A stretch of DNA of 64,000 nt from Streptomyces sp. NBC_01235 (GTDB lineage Bacteria; Actinomycetota; Actinomycetes; Streptomycetales; Streptomycetaceae). Below are positions 50,990 through 59,882 of the stretch, one piece after another. The notes below the pieces were generated by a model. It was not told the DNA's origin. It saw only the letters and a program-made list of their open reading frames with translations, and ran no database searches. The translations under genes were made by a program, and so were the position numbers. Position 1 is the stretch's first letter. Every line of letters begins with the position of its first letter. The stretch is taken from assembly GCF_035989285.1 (NCBI RefSeq), contig NZ_CP108513.1:930001-994000 (forward strand). The letters are read 5' to 3'.

Positions 50990-52231
50990 TCAGGCGTGGA
51001 TGTGGTGCTTGCCGTGCTCGGGCATCGCCGAGCCGATGCCGGGCAGGTCCCGGCCGGGCAGCAGGCTGTGCCAGTACAGCCATTCGAAGGCGAGCTTGCC
51101 GAGGTGGGCCGCGTGGGACTCCTTCAGCAGCGGCAGGCCGACGGCGGCCGGGAAGTGGCCGGGCAGCGGCTCGGTGTCGTAGTTGAAGTCGATGAGCAGC
51201 GCCTTGTGGAAGCCGGTCTCGACGAAGCAGTTGGCGTGCCCGTCGAAGGAGGCGTCCAGCGGCTGTCCGGCGAGGAAGCGGTCGATGTTGTGCACCAGGG
51301 TCTCGCCCTCGAAGTGGGCCACCGACCCGGCCTTGGAGGCGGGCAGACCCGCGGCGTCGCCGATCGCGAACACCTCGGGATGGTCGGGGTGTTGGAGGGT
51401 GTGCGGGTCGACGGGCACGAAGTCCAGCTCGTCACCCAGGCCCTCGGAGCGTCCGACGTACTCCGCGCCGCCGTGCAGGGGCACGACGACGGCGAGGTCG
51501 AACGGCACCTCGCGTTCGTCGTACGAGACCAGTCGGCCACCTTCGCCGTCGACCTCGCCGAGCGTGAACTCGGTGACCAGCTCGACGCCCTTCTCCGCCA
51601 GCAGCCCGCCCAGCGCCTTCGCCGCGACCGGCTTGGTGAAAGCGGCGTCCAACGGGGTGACGTAGGTCAGCCGGACCCTGTCGCGGATGCCGCGCCGCTG
51701 GAAGTACCAGTCAGCGAGGAAAGCGAACTCCATTGGCGCTACGGGGCACTTGAGCGGCAGGTCCGCGACGTCGATCACGACGCGGCCGCCGTCGAAGTGC
51801 TCCAGCGCATGGTGCAGGCCGACGGCGCCGGGCAGGTCGTAGAAGGTGAAGACGTTCTCGCCCCAGCCGGGACCGGTCAGCCCTTCGGTCTCCTCCGGCA
51901 GCAGCCGGGCTCCGGTGGCGACCACCAGGACGTCGTAGGAGAGTCGGATGCCGTCGGCGAGGTGCACCGTCCGCGCATCCAGGTCGACCCGCTCGATCCG
52001 CGCCTGCTTGTAGTCGACGGCGGCGTGCAGCTGCCGCGGGCGGGAGCGGACGAGGTGGTGCGGCTGGGCGAGCCCGAAGGGGACGAACAGCAGGCCGGGC
52101 TGGTAGACGTGGTCATCGTCCTGGTCGACGACCGTGATCCGGAAATCCCGCTCGTCGTACATGCGCTGCAGGCGGTTGGCCGTCATGGTGCCGGCGGTTC
52201 CGCTTCCGAGAATCACGATGTGTTTGCCCAT
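50990..52231 (-). CDS. Sulfide:quinone oxidoreductase-like NAD(P)/FAD-dependent oxidoreductase
   Basis: A 413-residue flavoprotein. The FAD fold is HIVILGSGTAGTMTANRLQR (about 4-23) and YQPGLLFVPFG follows. Cysteines suited to SQR chemistry occur in LPLKCPVAPMEF (near 162) and HANCFVETGF (near 334). FAIGDAAGLPASKAGSVAHF near 290-310 binds FAD and quinone-side residues. ATG 52231 begins the operon SQR-TusE-DsrE. Operators E and F lie 58-160 bases upstream. It differs clearly from the 43653 SQR, so the window encodes two types. It probably delivers sulfane sulfur to the TusE/DsrE relay. Confidence 0.85.
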   Translation of the reverse strand: MGKHIVILGSGTAGTMTANRLQRMYDERDFRITVVDQDDDHVYQPGLLFVPFGLAQPHHLVRSRPRQLHAAVDYKQARIERVDLDARTVHLADGIRLSYDVLVVATGARLLPEETEGLTGPGWGENVFTFYDLPGAVGLHHALEHFDGGRVVIDVADLPLKCPVAPMEFAFLADWYFQRRGIRDRVRLTYVTPLDAAFTKPVAAKALGGLLAEKGVELVTEFTLGEVDGEGGRLVSYDEREVPFDLAVVVPLHGGAEYVGRSEGLGDELDFVPVDPHTLQHPDHPEVFAIGDAAGLPASKAGSVAHFEGETLVHNIDRFLAGQPLDASFDGHANCFVETGFHKALLIDFNYDTEPLPGHFPAAVGLPLLKESHAAHLGKLAFEWLYWHSLLPGRDLPGIGSAMPEHGKHHIHA

Positions 52232-52288
52232 GTCCCCACTGTCATGCGGCAGATGAGAGCGGGACATGGGCCGCTGGTCCCCACCCGA

Positions 52289-52304
52289 GTACCCACCGGG
52301 GTAT
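52289..52304. promoter_or_regulatory. CsoR/CstR-like operator E
   Basis: GTACCCACCGGGGTAT carries TACCC and GGGTA arms around a 4-base centre. It lies 58 bases upstream of the SQR-TusE-DsrE operon start and so near its expected transcription start. Confidence 0.65.
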
Positions 52305-52376
52305 GCCTTCACCCAGCCCCCTTGCTCGCCGCAGCCGACTTGTCCGCCGCAAACCCGCCGCAAACCCGCCGACAAA

Positions 52377-52392
52377 ATACCCCGCAGGGTAT
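52377..52392. promoter_or_regulatory. CsoR/CstR-like operator F
   Basis: ATACCC and GGGTAT flank CGCA, the same 6-4-6 layout as operator C. It lies about 146 bases upstream of the SQR-TusE-DsrE operon, a second site for the same promoter region. Confidence 0.7.
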
Positions 52393-52474
52393 ATCGACGC
52401 GGCAGCTTGCCGGTTGCCCGGGCGCTCCGGCGCGAAGCCGCAGCAGGGCCGAACCGTGCCCCTTCCGGCACTGA

Positions 52475-52793
52475 TACGACCTGGCCGACCTGCCCGGCGG
52501 GAACCTCGCGGTCGCCGTCGGCGACGTCGTCGGCCACGGTCTCGCCGCCGCCTGCGTCATGGCGCGGCTGCGCAGCGCGCCGTGCGCGGCCTGCCGACGA
52601 CCCCGCCCAGGCCCTGGATGACCTCGGCCTGCACATCCGCTCCGTCGACGGCGCCGAGTCGACCACCGTCGTGACGGCCTTCGTCGACTGGGACACCCCC
52701 ACCATCACCCACAGCTCCGCCGGCCACCCTCCCCCGGCCCCCGCTGCACCCCGGCGGCAACACCTGCGAGCCGAGCCACTTCCCTGTGGGTGA
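52475..52793 (+). pseudogene. SpoIIE/RsbU-type PP2C phosphatase fragment, frameshifted
   Basis: One frame reads YDLADLPGGNLAVAVGDVVG, HGLAAACVMARLRSA, which contains the metal-binding GDVVGHG motif of SpoIIE-type serine phosphatases. From about 52600 another frame continues STTVVTAFVDWDTPTITHSS, AGHPPP, the later conserved block. The C-terminus and the N-terminal sensor domains are missing, and the two parts are out of frame. Confidence 0.6.
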
Positions 52794-52927
52794 CGCGCAT
52801 TCGGATCCTTCTCACACCCGGCCCGTTCCGGCCGGGCCGTGGTCGGGGCCGATCGGCACATGCGGCGGTCGCGTGCCGGGCGGAGAGTGGGAGGGGGAAC
52901 GCGCGCGACACCAGGAGGTGGAAAGCC

Positions 52928-53629
52928 ATGTGGCACCGGATGGTGAGCGACCTCATGACCACATCGGTCGTCCGGGTACGCCGGGACACCGGCTTCAAGG
53001 AGATCGCCAAACTGCTCGCCGAGTACGGCATCACCGCCGTACCGGTCGTGGACGACGACGAGCACCCCGTGGGTGTCGTCTCCGAAGCGGACCTGCTGCG
53101 CAAGGAGGCCGCCCAGCTGGACCCGGCCGGCCTGCTGCCGGTCCTGCACGCCAGGCCCGCCGCACGTGCGAAGGCGGAGGCCACGACCGCCGAGGGACTG
53201 ATGAACAGTCCGGCCGTGACCGCCAGGCCGCAGTGGACGGCCGTGGAGGCCGCCCAGGTCATGGAGCGCCACCACGTCAAGCGGCTGCCGGTGATCGACG
53301 AGACCGACAGGTTGGTCGGCCTGATCAGCCGGGCCGACCTGCTCCGTGTCTTCCTGCGCGGGGACAGTGCCATCCGGGAGGAGATCTCGGGGGACGTACT
53401 CGTGCGCACCCTCGGGACCACGCCCGGCACGGTCACCGTGCGGGTCGTCGACGGCCGGGTCTCGCTGAAGGGCACCGTCGAGCGCAGGTCCCTCGTCCCG
53501 GTCGTCGTACGGCTGTGCCAGGGCGTGGACGGCGTGGTCGACGTGACCGCCGAACTGCACCACCGGATCGACGACACCTCCACCGCGCCCGAGACCGGCG
53601 CTTCGCGCCGCGCCGGACTGGCGACGTGA
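52928..53629 (+). CDS. CBS-pair plus BON-domain protein (first copy)
   Basis: A 233-residue protein. The first CBS motif is DLMTTSVVRVRRDTGFKEIA with GITAVPVVDDDEHPVGVVSE; the second is GLMNSPAVTARPQWTAVEAA with VKRLPVIDETDRLVGLISRA (to about residue 140). Residues about 155-215 are a BON domain: TVTVRVVDGRVSLKGTVERR, VVVRLCQGVDGVVDVTAEL. CBS pairs commonly sense adenine nucleotides and BON binds membranes or lipids. ATG 52928 has GGAGG upstream. A paralogue lies at 54372, with a cNMP-binding gene between them. Both are typical of actinobacterial stress regions. Confidence 0.85.
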   Translation: MWHRMVSDLMTTSVVRVRRDTGFKEIAKLLAEYGITAVPVVDDDEHPVGVVSEADLLRKEAAQLDPAGLLPVLHARPAARAKAEATTAEGLMNSPAVTARPQWTAVEAAQVMERHHVKRLPVIDETDRLVGLISRADLLRVFLRGDSAIREEISGDVLVRTLGTTPGTVTVRVVDGRVSLKGTVERRSLVPVVVRLCQGVDGVVDVTAELHHRIDDTSTAPETGASRRAGLAT

Positions 53630-53885
53630 GCGCGGGATGGGAGTCGACCGCCCGCCATGGCCGCCCCGGCAGCCCGTGGCGCGCCGCCTCGTCCACCGCC
53701 CGGTCCACCGCCCGGTCCACTGAATACCGTCGCACCGTCGCAGGTCCCTCGCGACACGTGAACCAGCTCCCCGACGAGGGCTCGCCGCCAGAGTTGCAGC
53801 AGGCCGATCAGCGACGATCGTGGAGGTGTACGACCATGCGGAGCGCCCGCGAAGGGCCGCACCCGTAGTGGAAGGGAGGACCACC

Positions 53886-54344
53886 GTGATGACGAGGACC
53901 GGCGTCTTCGGCGCCATGACGAAGGAACATCGCGATCAGCTGATGTCGCTCGCCCGTGAGGTGTCGTTCGAGACGGCTGAGCGCATCTTCGAGGAGGGCG
54001 GATCCGCCGACCGTTTCTGGATCATCCACACGGGCACGGTCGCTCTCGACCTTCAGGTGCCCGGCGGACGACCGGCGGTCATCGAGACCCTCGGCGCGGG
54101 GCGGATGCTGGGCTGGTCCTGGCTGGTTCCTCCCCACCAATGGCATCTGGGGGCCGAGGCCGCCAGCCCGGTGCGTGCCCACGAGTTCGACGCGGTGACG
54201 GTTCGTGGGATGTGCGCCGAGGATCCGCGGCTGGACCACGAGCTGTGCACCTACGTCACCGGTGTGCTCGCGCGCAGGCTGAGGGCCGCCCGCGTACGGC
54301 TGCTCGACCTGTACGCGCCCCACGGCGCGGGCGACGTGCCCTGA
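53886..54344 (+). CDS. Cyclic nucleotide-binding domain protein without a DNA-binding domain
   Basis: A 152-residue single-domain protein. The cNMP-type beta roll reads EVSFETAERIFEEGGSADRF, WIIHTGTVALDL, then GAGRMLGWSWLVPPHQW, followed by a helix with ARRLRAARVRLLDLYAP. There is no helix-turn-helix, so it is not a complete Crp/Fnr regulator. GTG 53886 (next codon ATG) has GGAGG five bases upstream; the frame is open further upstream without a signal. It lies between two CBS-BON genes, 27 bases before the second, and is probably co-transcribed with it. Its ligand is unknown. Confidence 0.78.
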   Translation: MMTRTGVFGAMTKEHRDQLMSLAREVSFETAERIFEEGGSADRFWIIHTGTVALDLQVPGGRPAVIETLGAGRMLGWSWLVPPHQWHLGAEAASPVRAHEFDAVTVRGMCAEDPRLDHELCTYVTGVLARRLRAARVRLLDLYAPHGAGDVP

Positions 54345-54371
54345 CGACACAAGACAACGAGGTGGTCGGAA

Positions 54372-55052
54372 GTGTCTGAGACTCCGCACATCGTGAGCGA
54401 TGTGATGACCCAGACGGTGGTGGCCGTCGGGCGCGACGCGCCTTTCAAGGAGATCGTGCGGACCATGGAGCAGTGGAAGGTCAGCGCCATGCCGGTGCTG
54501 GAGGGCGAGGGACGCGTGATCGGTGTCGTCTCCGAGGCCGACCTGCTGCCCAAGGAGGAGTTCCGCGAAGGCGAGCAGAGCCTCTACGAGCAGCGGCAGC
54601 GGCTGTCCGACGTCGCCAAGGCGGGGGCGACGACGGCGGGGGAACTCATGAGCACCCCCGCCATCACGATCCACGCCGACGCCACCCTGGCGCAGGCGGC
54701 CAGGATCATGGCCGTCCGGCGGGTCAAGCGGCTGCCCGTGGTCGACGGCATCGGCATGCTGCAGGGCATCGTCAGCCGAGCCGATCTGCTGAAGGTCTTC
54801 CTGCGGTCGGACGAGGACATCGAGGAGGAAGTCCGCCGCACCGTGGCGGCCTACCTCTTCCCGGCCTCCAGCCACGCCCTCCACGTGAACGCGCACGAGG
54901 GAGTCGTCACCCTCCGCGGACACATCCGCGACACCTCGCTCATCCCGGTCGCCGTGCGCCTCGTGCGCGCCGTGGAGGGCGTCGTGGACGTCGAGCCGCA
55001 GCTCACCGGCGAGCCCGCCGATGCCGGCGGTCCGGACACGAACGGTTCGTGA
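54372..55052 (+). CDS. CBS-pair plus BON-domain protein (second copy)
   Basis: A 226-residue paralogue of the 52928 protein. CBS 1: DVMTQTVVAVGRDAPFKEIV, with VSAMPVLEGEGRVIGVVSEA. CBS 2: ELMSTPAITIHADATLAQAA, with VKRLPVVDGIGMLQGIVSRA. The BON part has VNAHEGVVTLRGHIRDTSLI and VRAVEGVVDVEPQL. GTG 54372 follows GGTCGGAAG. It is probably in one transcript with the cNMP-binding gene upstream. A short in-frame-looking peptide after it (55050-55135) begins THYSADVMRRPVIRAG and may be the relic of a third CBS gene. Confidence 0.84.
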   Translation: MSETPHIVSDVMTQTVVAVGRDAPFKEIVRTMEQWKVSAMPVLEGEGRVIGVVSEADLLPKEEFREGEQSLYEQRQRLSDVAKAGATTAGELMSTPAITIHADATLAQAARIMAVRRVKRLPVVDGIGMLQGIVSRADLLKVFLRSDEDIEEEVRRTVAAYLFPASSHALHVNAHEGVVTLRGHIRDTSLIPVAVRLVRAVEGVVDVEPQLTGEPADAGGPDTNGS

Positions 55053-55210
55053 CGCACTACTCCGCCGACGTGATGCGGCGTCCGGTGATCCGCGCGGGCC
55101 GGATCCAGCCGGATCAAGCCCCTGCGGAGCCATGACGTGGCGGCTCCGGACGGCTGGGGTCACGCTGGAAGGCGACCGGACGGGCGGCACGGGAATCTCC
55201 TGGAGGTGCC

Positions 55211-55516
55211 ATGAGCAGTGCGGACGGGCGTGGGCCGATCGTGGTGGGCGTCGACCCCGATCCCTCGAAGCGGCTGGCGCTCGCCTGGGCCGTCGACGAG
55301 GCGGATCGCCGTGGCCTGCCGGTGCGGCTCGTGCACGCCCAGGGCGTACCGACGGGTGGGTACCGGTCGGGCGAGGTACTGCCGTCCTGGGAGGAGTGGA
55401 ACCGGACGCTGCACGAAGCGGGCGCCGAAGTGCTCAGGGAGGCGGTCGCCTTCGTCGAGTCCCGACAGCCGACGGTGGAGATGTCCACGGTGCCGGCCGA
55501 AGGAGAGCCGGCGTGA
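55211..55516 (+). pseudogene. Universal stress protein, truncated after the first domain
   Basis: ATG 55211 with GGAGG upstream starts a UspA-like domain: IVVGVDPDPSKRLALAWAVD, EADRRGLPVRLVHAQG. The frame ends after 101 codons at EGEPA, before the ATP-binding GxGx9GS motif. Streptomycete relatives have about 290 residues in two domains, so roughly two thirds are missing. The following 200 bases contain no continuation I can recognise. Confidence 0.65.
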
Positions 55517-55728
55517 GACGCCGATCGGCCCGGTTCCCTGGCCCATACGGCCCTGGTCGCGTCGGACGGCCCGTCCCACGATGAGAGGGCTCCGCCGATC
55601 GGAGGCGGCACACCGGCGGGACGGCCGCCGCACTCACTGGAGTCCGTGATGGAAGCCTCACGCAAGGCCCCCCGCGTGATCCGCCCGGTCCGGCCGGAGA
55701 CGAGCCCCTCGGCGCCGTACGGGTTCGG

Positions 55729-58542
55729 ATGATGCGCACCGGTTCGAACCCGCTGGTGACCGGCGGAGAGGCGGACGACGCCACGTCCGGTTCCGGTCCG
55801 CGTCCTCCGGTACGGGAACTCACCGCCGGTGATGTCTTCACCGCCCTGAACACCTCACGGCGCGGCTTGTCGGCGGATCGGGCACGGGCGGGTCTGGAGC
55901 GGTACGGCGCCAACGAGATGCCACGTGCGAGGCGCCGCCCCGTATGGCGGCAGCTGGGGGCGCAGTTCACGGACCTCTTCGCGGTCGTGCTGATCGTCGC
56001 GTCGGGGATCACCTTCCTGGCGTACAGGCTTCAGGAACCCCGTGACGTGGGCACTCTGCAGCTCGCGGTGGCGATCCTGGGTGTCGTGGTGCTGAACGCC
56101 GCCATCGGCTTCGCGCAGGAGTACTCGGCCGAGCGGACGGCTCAGGCGCTGGAGGCGATGGTGCCCCACGCCTGCCGGGTGCTGCGTGGCGGCGAGCGGC
56201 TGGAGGTGCCCGCCCGGGACCTGGTGCCGGGGGACGTGGTGGTACTGGAGGCCGGGGACGCCGTGCCGGCGGACTGCCGGGTGGTCGAGGCGCACGAGCT
56301 GAGGGTGAACAACGCGCCGTTGACCGGGGAGAGCAACGCCGTGGGCCGTACGGCCGATCCGGTGGCGGCCGGGCCGCCGCTGGAAGCCCGCAACTGTGTG
56401 TTCATGGGCACTGACGTCGTCGCCGGGTCCGGACGGGCCGTGGTCTACGCCACGGGTGCGACAACCGAGTTCGGGCGGATCTACCGGCTGGCCGCGGCGG
56501 CTCCGCGGCAGAAGACCCCGCTGCAGCACCAGGTGGCGTCCATGGCACGGCGGGTGGCGGGGGCGGCCCTGGCGATCGGTGCCCTGATGTTCGCCGTGAG
56601 GCTGCCCACCGGGGAGTCCATGGTGCCCGCGTTCGTGTTCGCGCTGGGGGTGATGGTGGCGATGGTGCCGGAAGGACTGCCCGCAACCCTCTCGGTGTCC
56701 CTGGCGATCGGCGTACGGAGGATGGCGCGCCGCCGCGCTCTGATCAAGAAACTGCTGGCGGTGGAGGCGCTCGGGTCGACCACGGTGGTGTGCACCGACA
56801 AGACCGGAACGCTCACGCAGGCCGAGATGACCGTCACCCGGGTATGGGCGGGGGGTGCGGTGCACTCGGTGACCGGCGTGGGGTACGCCCCGGGCGGGGA
56901 GGTCGCCGATGCGGCGCCGGTACGTGAACTGCTCAGGGTGGCGGGCCTGTGCTGCAACGCCCGGCTGGTTCCGCCCCAGGACGCGCAGCACTGGCGGGTG
57001 CTTGGCGACACCACCGAGGGTGCGCTGCTCGTCGTCGCGGCCAAGGCCGGTCTCGACCCGGGCGCGGAGGAGGCTGCGGCTCCGCGCGTGACCGAGTTCC
57101 CTTTCGACTCGGACCGCAAGCTGATGACCACGGTGCACAAGAACGGCGCGGGCTACCAGGCGTGCGTCAAGGGAGCGCCGGCTGAGCTGCTGGCGCGCTG
57201 CGTCGACGTGGAGTGGGAGGAACACCGCGGGCCACTGACCGAGCAGGAACGGGCGATGGCACTCGCGGCGAGTGACGCGCTGGCGTCGCAGGGGCTGCGG
57301 GTGCTGGCTGTCGCGCGGCGGGAGCTGGACCGGTCCCGCCCCGCGCAGGACGAGGCCGAGTCGGGACTCACGTTCCTGGGGCTGGTCGGCATGCTGGACC
57401 CGCCGCGTCCGGAGGTCGCCGACGCGGTCGCCGCCTGCCGCAGGGCCGGAATCCGCATCGTGATGGTCACCGGCGACCACCCGCTCACAGGGGAGGCCGT
57501 CGCGCGGCGGGTGGGGATCGTACGGGGGCCGGATCCCGTCGTGGTGACGGGCGCCCGGCTCGACGCGATGGACGAGGAGGCGCTGGACTCGCTGCTTGCC
57601 GAACCGTCCGAGCTGCTGCTGTGCCGGGTCAGTCCGGAGCACAAGATGCGCGTGGTCACCGCCTTCCAGCGGCGGGGCGAGGTGGTGGCGGTCACCGGGG
57701 ACGGCGCGAACGACGCTCCCGCGCTCAAACATGCCGACATCGGCGTGGCGATGGGAGCGTCGGGCACCGACGTGGCCCGGGAGGCGGCCTCGATGGTGCT
57801 CCTGGACGACTCGTTCGCCTCGATCGCCGTGGCGGTGCGGCTCGGCCGAGCCGTCTACCAGAATATCCGCAAGTTCCTCGTCTACCTCTTCAGCCACAAC
57901 ATCGGAGAGCTGGTCCCGATCCTGGCGGCGACCTTCACCGGCTTCCCGCTGGTGCCCATCAGCGCGGTGCAGATCCTGGCGATCGACCTGGGCTCCGACG
58001 TACTCCCCGCCCTGGCCCTGGGCGCAGAGCCGCCCGAGCCCGACGTGATGGAGCGCCCGCCGCGCTCCCGCCGGGAACGGCTGTTCTCGGCCGCCGTGGT
58101 GGGACGGATCCTGTTCCTGGGCGGCATCCAGGCGGTCTGCGTCACCGCCGTCTTCTTCTGGCACGTCGGGTCCTCGGGCATCCCGTTCGACGACTTCACC
58201 AAGGACACGCCCGTCTACCGGGAGGCGATCACCATGGTCCAGGCCGGGATCGTGCTCAGCCAGTTCTTCAACGCGCTCGCCGTGCGCACCGACCGGCAGA
58301 GCATCCTGAAAGTGGGGCTGCTGTCCAATCCGGCCCTGCTGGCGGCCGGCGGCTTCGGCGTCGCCCTGATGGCCGCGATCAGCTATGTGCCGCTGCTGCA
58401 GGACGTCTTCAACACCGCAGCGCTCGACGCCGCCGACTGGGCGGTACTGGCCGGGCTCGGAACCCTGCCGCTGATCGCGGACGAGGTCCGCAAGTGGTGG
58501 CTGCGCCGCCGCGCCGACCGCCCGAAGGGAGCGCAACAGTGA
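55729..58542 (+). CDS. P-type cation-transporting ATPase (P2 type)
   Basis: A 937-residue ion pump. The cation ATPase N-terminal domain precedes four membrane helices; PLTGESNAV near residue 200 is the actuator TGES motif, MVPEGLPATLS near 312 the helix-4 ion site, DKTGTLTQ near 358 the phosphorylated Asp, and GDGANDAPALKHADIGVAMG near 657 the hinge. C-terminal helices carry PISAVQILAIDLGSDVLPAL. The layout matches P2-type Ca2+ or Na+/K+ pumps. ATG 55729 is followed by a second ATG. Its stop overlaps the first TrkA gene, so pump and TrkA proteins are coupled. Confidence 0.88.
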   Translation: MMRTGSNPLVTGGEADDATSGSGPRPPVRELTAGDVFTALNTSRRGLSADRARAGLERYGANEMPRARRRPVWRQLGAQFTDLFAVVLIVASGITFLAYRLQEPRDVGTLQLAVAILGVVVLNAAIGFAQEYSAERTAQALEAMVPHACRVLRGGERLEVPARDLVPGDVVVLEAGDAVPADCRVVEAHELRVNNAPLTGESNAVGRTADPVAAGPPLEARNCVFMGTDVVAGSGRAVVYATGATTEFGRIYRLAAAAPRQKTPLQHQVASMARRVAGAALAIGALMFAVRLPTGESMVPAFVFALGVMVAMVPEGLPATLSVSLAIGVRRMARRRALIKKLLAVEALGSTTVVCTDKTGTLTQAEMTVTRVWAGGAVHSVTGVGYAPGGEVADAAPVRELLRVAGLCCNARLVPPQDAQHWRVLGDTTEGALLVVAAKAGLDPGAEEAAAPRVTEFPFDSDRKLMTTVHKNGAGYQACVKGAPAELLARCVDVEWEEHRGPLTEQERAMALAASDALASQGLRVLAVARRELDRSRPAQDEAESGLTFLGLVGMLDPPRPEVADAVAACRRAGIRIVMVTGDHPLTGEAVARRVGIVRGPDPVVVTGARLDAMDEEALDSLLAEPSELLLCRVSPEHKMRVVTAFQRRGEVVAVTGDGANDAPALKHADIGVAMGASGTDVAREAASMVLLDDSFASIAVAVRLGRAVYQNIRKFLVYLFSHNIGELVPILAATFTGFPLVPISAVQILAIDLGSDVLPALALGAEPPEPDVMERPPRSRRERLFSAAVVGRILFLGGIQAVCVTAVFFWHVGSSGIPFDDFTKDTPVYREAITMVQAGIVLSQFFNALAVRTDRQSILKVGLLSNPALLAAGGFGVALMAAISYVPLLQDVFNTAALDAADWAVLAGLGTLPLIADEVRKWWLRRRADRPKGAQQ

Positions 58543-59198
58543 AGGTGATCGTCGTCGGCTGCGGACGGGTGGGTGCCACCCTCGCCGGTCTGCTGGCCTC
58601 CGAAGGGCACGACGTGCAGGTCGTCGACCGGCGTCCCAAGGCGGCCCGGCGGCTGCCCGACAGCCCCCGCATCCACTTCCACGAGGGCAACGGCTACAGC
58701 CGCGCCGTGCTGGAGGCCGCCGGCATCGAGCACGCGGACGCGCTCGTCGCCGTCACCTCCGGGGACAACAGCAACATCGTCAGCGCGCGCACGGCGAAGG
58801 AGACCTACCGGGTGCCGAACGTCCTCGCCCGCATTCACGACCCCCGACGCGCCGACATCTACCGCGAACTCGGCATCCCCACCATCGCCGGCGTCCGCTG
58901 GACGGTCCACCAGATCCACCAGATGCTGCTGCACCGCCACCTCTCCCCCGAAATCAGCTTCGGCAACGGCGAGACCCTGCTCTACCGCTCCGAACTGCCG
59001 GCCTATCTGACCGGGCGGCCACTGGCCGAGTTCGAGGTCGACGGCGAGATCCGCGTCGTCGAGGTCACCCGCGCCGGCCGCTCCCTGATTCCCGCGCACA
59101 GCACACCCGCGCGAGCGGGCGACCTGGTCACCTTCGCCGTCGCCGCGACCGCGCTCGGCAGGCTGCGCGGCTTTCTCGACAAGGAGCTGGGCACGTGA
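58539..59198 (+). CDS. TrkA-family K+ channel/transport regulatory protein (first)
   Basis: A 219-residue RCK protein. The TrkA-N Rossmann fold is VIVVGCGRVGATLAGLLASEG (residues about 3-23), followed by HFHEGNGYSRAVLEAAGIEH and VAVTSGDNSNIVSA. The TrkA-C part includes EFEVDGEIRVVEVTRAG and ARAGDLVTFAV. The GTG start overlaps the P-type ATPase stop (GTGA). Such subunits bind NAD(H) or nucleotides and gate K+ transporters. The membrane subunit (TrkH-like) is not in the window. Confidence 0.88.
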   Translation: MKVIVVGCGRVGATLAGLLASEGHDVQVVDRRPKAARRLPDSPRIHFHEGNGYSRAVLEAAGIEHADALVAVTSGDNSNIVSARTAKETYRVPNVLARIHDPRRADIYRELGIPTIAGVRWTVHQIHQMLLHRHLSPEISFGNGETLLYRSELPAYLTGRPLAEFEVDGEIRVVEVTRAGRSLIPAHSTPARAGDLVTFAVAATALGRLRGFLDKELGT

Positions 59199-59851
59199 AC
59201 GTGATCATCGCCGGAGCGGGGCGGCTCGGCACCCAGATCGCCCAGGTGCTCGCCGCCGCCCACAACGAGGTGACGCTGATCGACGTCGACGACGACCGCG
59301 TCGCCGAACTGGAGGGGCGCGTACCGGTGCGGCTCGTCGCCGGGGACGCCTGTGAACCCACTCTCCTGGAACACGCCGGCGCGCTCACCGCCGACCTCGT
59401 CATCGCCACCACCGGGGACGACGAGGACAACCTCGTCATCAGCCTGCTCGCCAAACGGCAGTTCTCGGTGCCCCGCGTGGCCGCCCGGTTCAACGACGCC
59501 GACAACGCCTGGCTGTTCGACGGGCGCTGGGGCGTCGACGTCGCCGTTCCCGCCGCCACCCCGCTGATCTCCCTCATCGAGGAGGCCACCGGGGCCACCG
59601 ACACGGTCGCCCTGCTACGGCTCAGCAAAGCCGGCGTCGACGTCATCGAAACGGCCATCACACCGCAGTCCAAGGCGGCCGGCCGTGCCCTGGGCGACGT
59701 GGCACTGCCCGAGGGGACGGTCGTCGCCACGATCGTTCGCGATGGACAACCGACCGTGCCGGATCCGGCGGTACGGCTCCGACCCGGGGACGAGATCCTG
59801 CTCGTCTCGCACAACGCGACCGAGCAGGAGATCCACGCGGCCTTCCAGTGA
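59195..59851 (+). CDS. TrkA-family K+ channel/transport regulatory protein (second)
   Basis: A 218-residue paralogue of the preceding gene: NVIIAGAGRLGTQIAQVLAA, then VRLVAGDACEPTLLEHAG and IATTGDDEDNLVISLLAKRQ. A C-terminal TrkA-C part ends VRLRPGDEILLVSHNATEQE. The GTG start overlaps the previous stop. Two single-module TrkA proteins in tandem suit a hetero-oligomeric RCK ring. A strong bidirectional terminator follows. Confidence 0.88.
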   Translation: MNVIIAGAGRLGTQIAQVLAAAHNEVTLIDVDDDRVAELEGRVPVRLVAGDACEPTLLEHAGALTADLVIATTGDDEDNLVISLLAKRQFSVPRVAARFNDADNAWLFDGRWGVDVAVPAATPLISLIEEATGATDTVALLRLSKAGVDVIETAITPQSKAAGRALGDVALPEGTVVATIVRDGQPTVPDPAVRLRPGDEILLVSHNATEQEIHAAFQ

Positions 59852-59882
59852 CCGCCGGACACGGAACGTCCGCAGCGGTCAC
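59848..59882. terminator. Bidirectional terminator between trkA and V-ATPase operons
   Basis: GTGACCGC (59848-59855) pairs with GCGGTCAC (59875-59882), and inner arms CGGAC and GTCCG extend the stem. It spans the region between the two convergent stop codons. Confidence 0.7.

Noticed and set aside
53691..53720. 12-bp repeat GTCCACCGCCCG near 53700
   Set aside because: Only two to three imperfect copies in non-coding sequence; no functional context.
55855..58536. An 893-codon minus-strand open frame antisense to the P-type ATPase
   Set aside because: It is a shadow frame of a gene with all P-type ATPase motifs, and has no start signal or family match.
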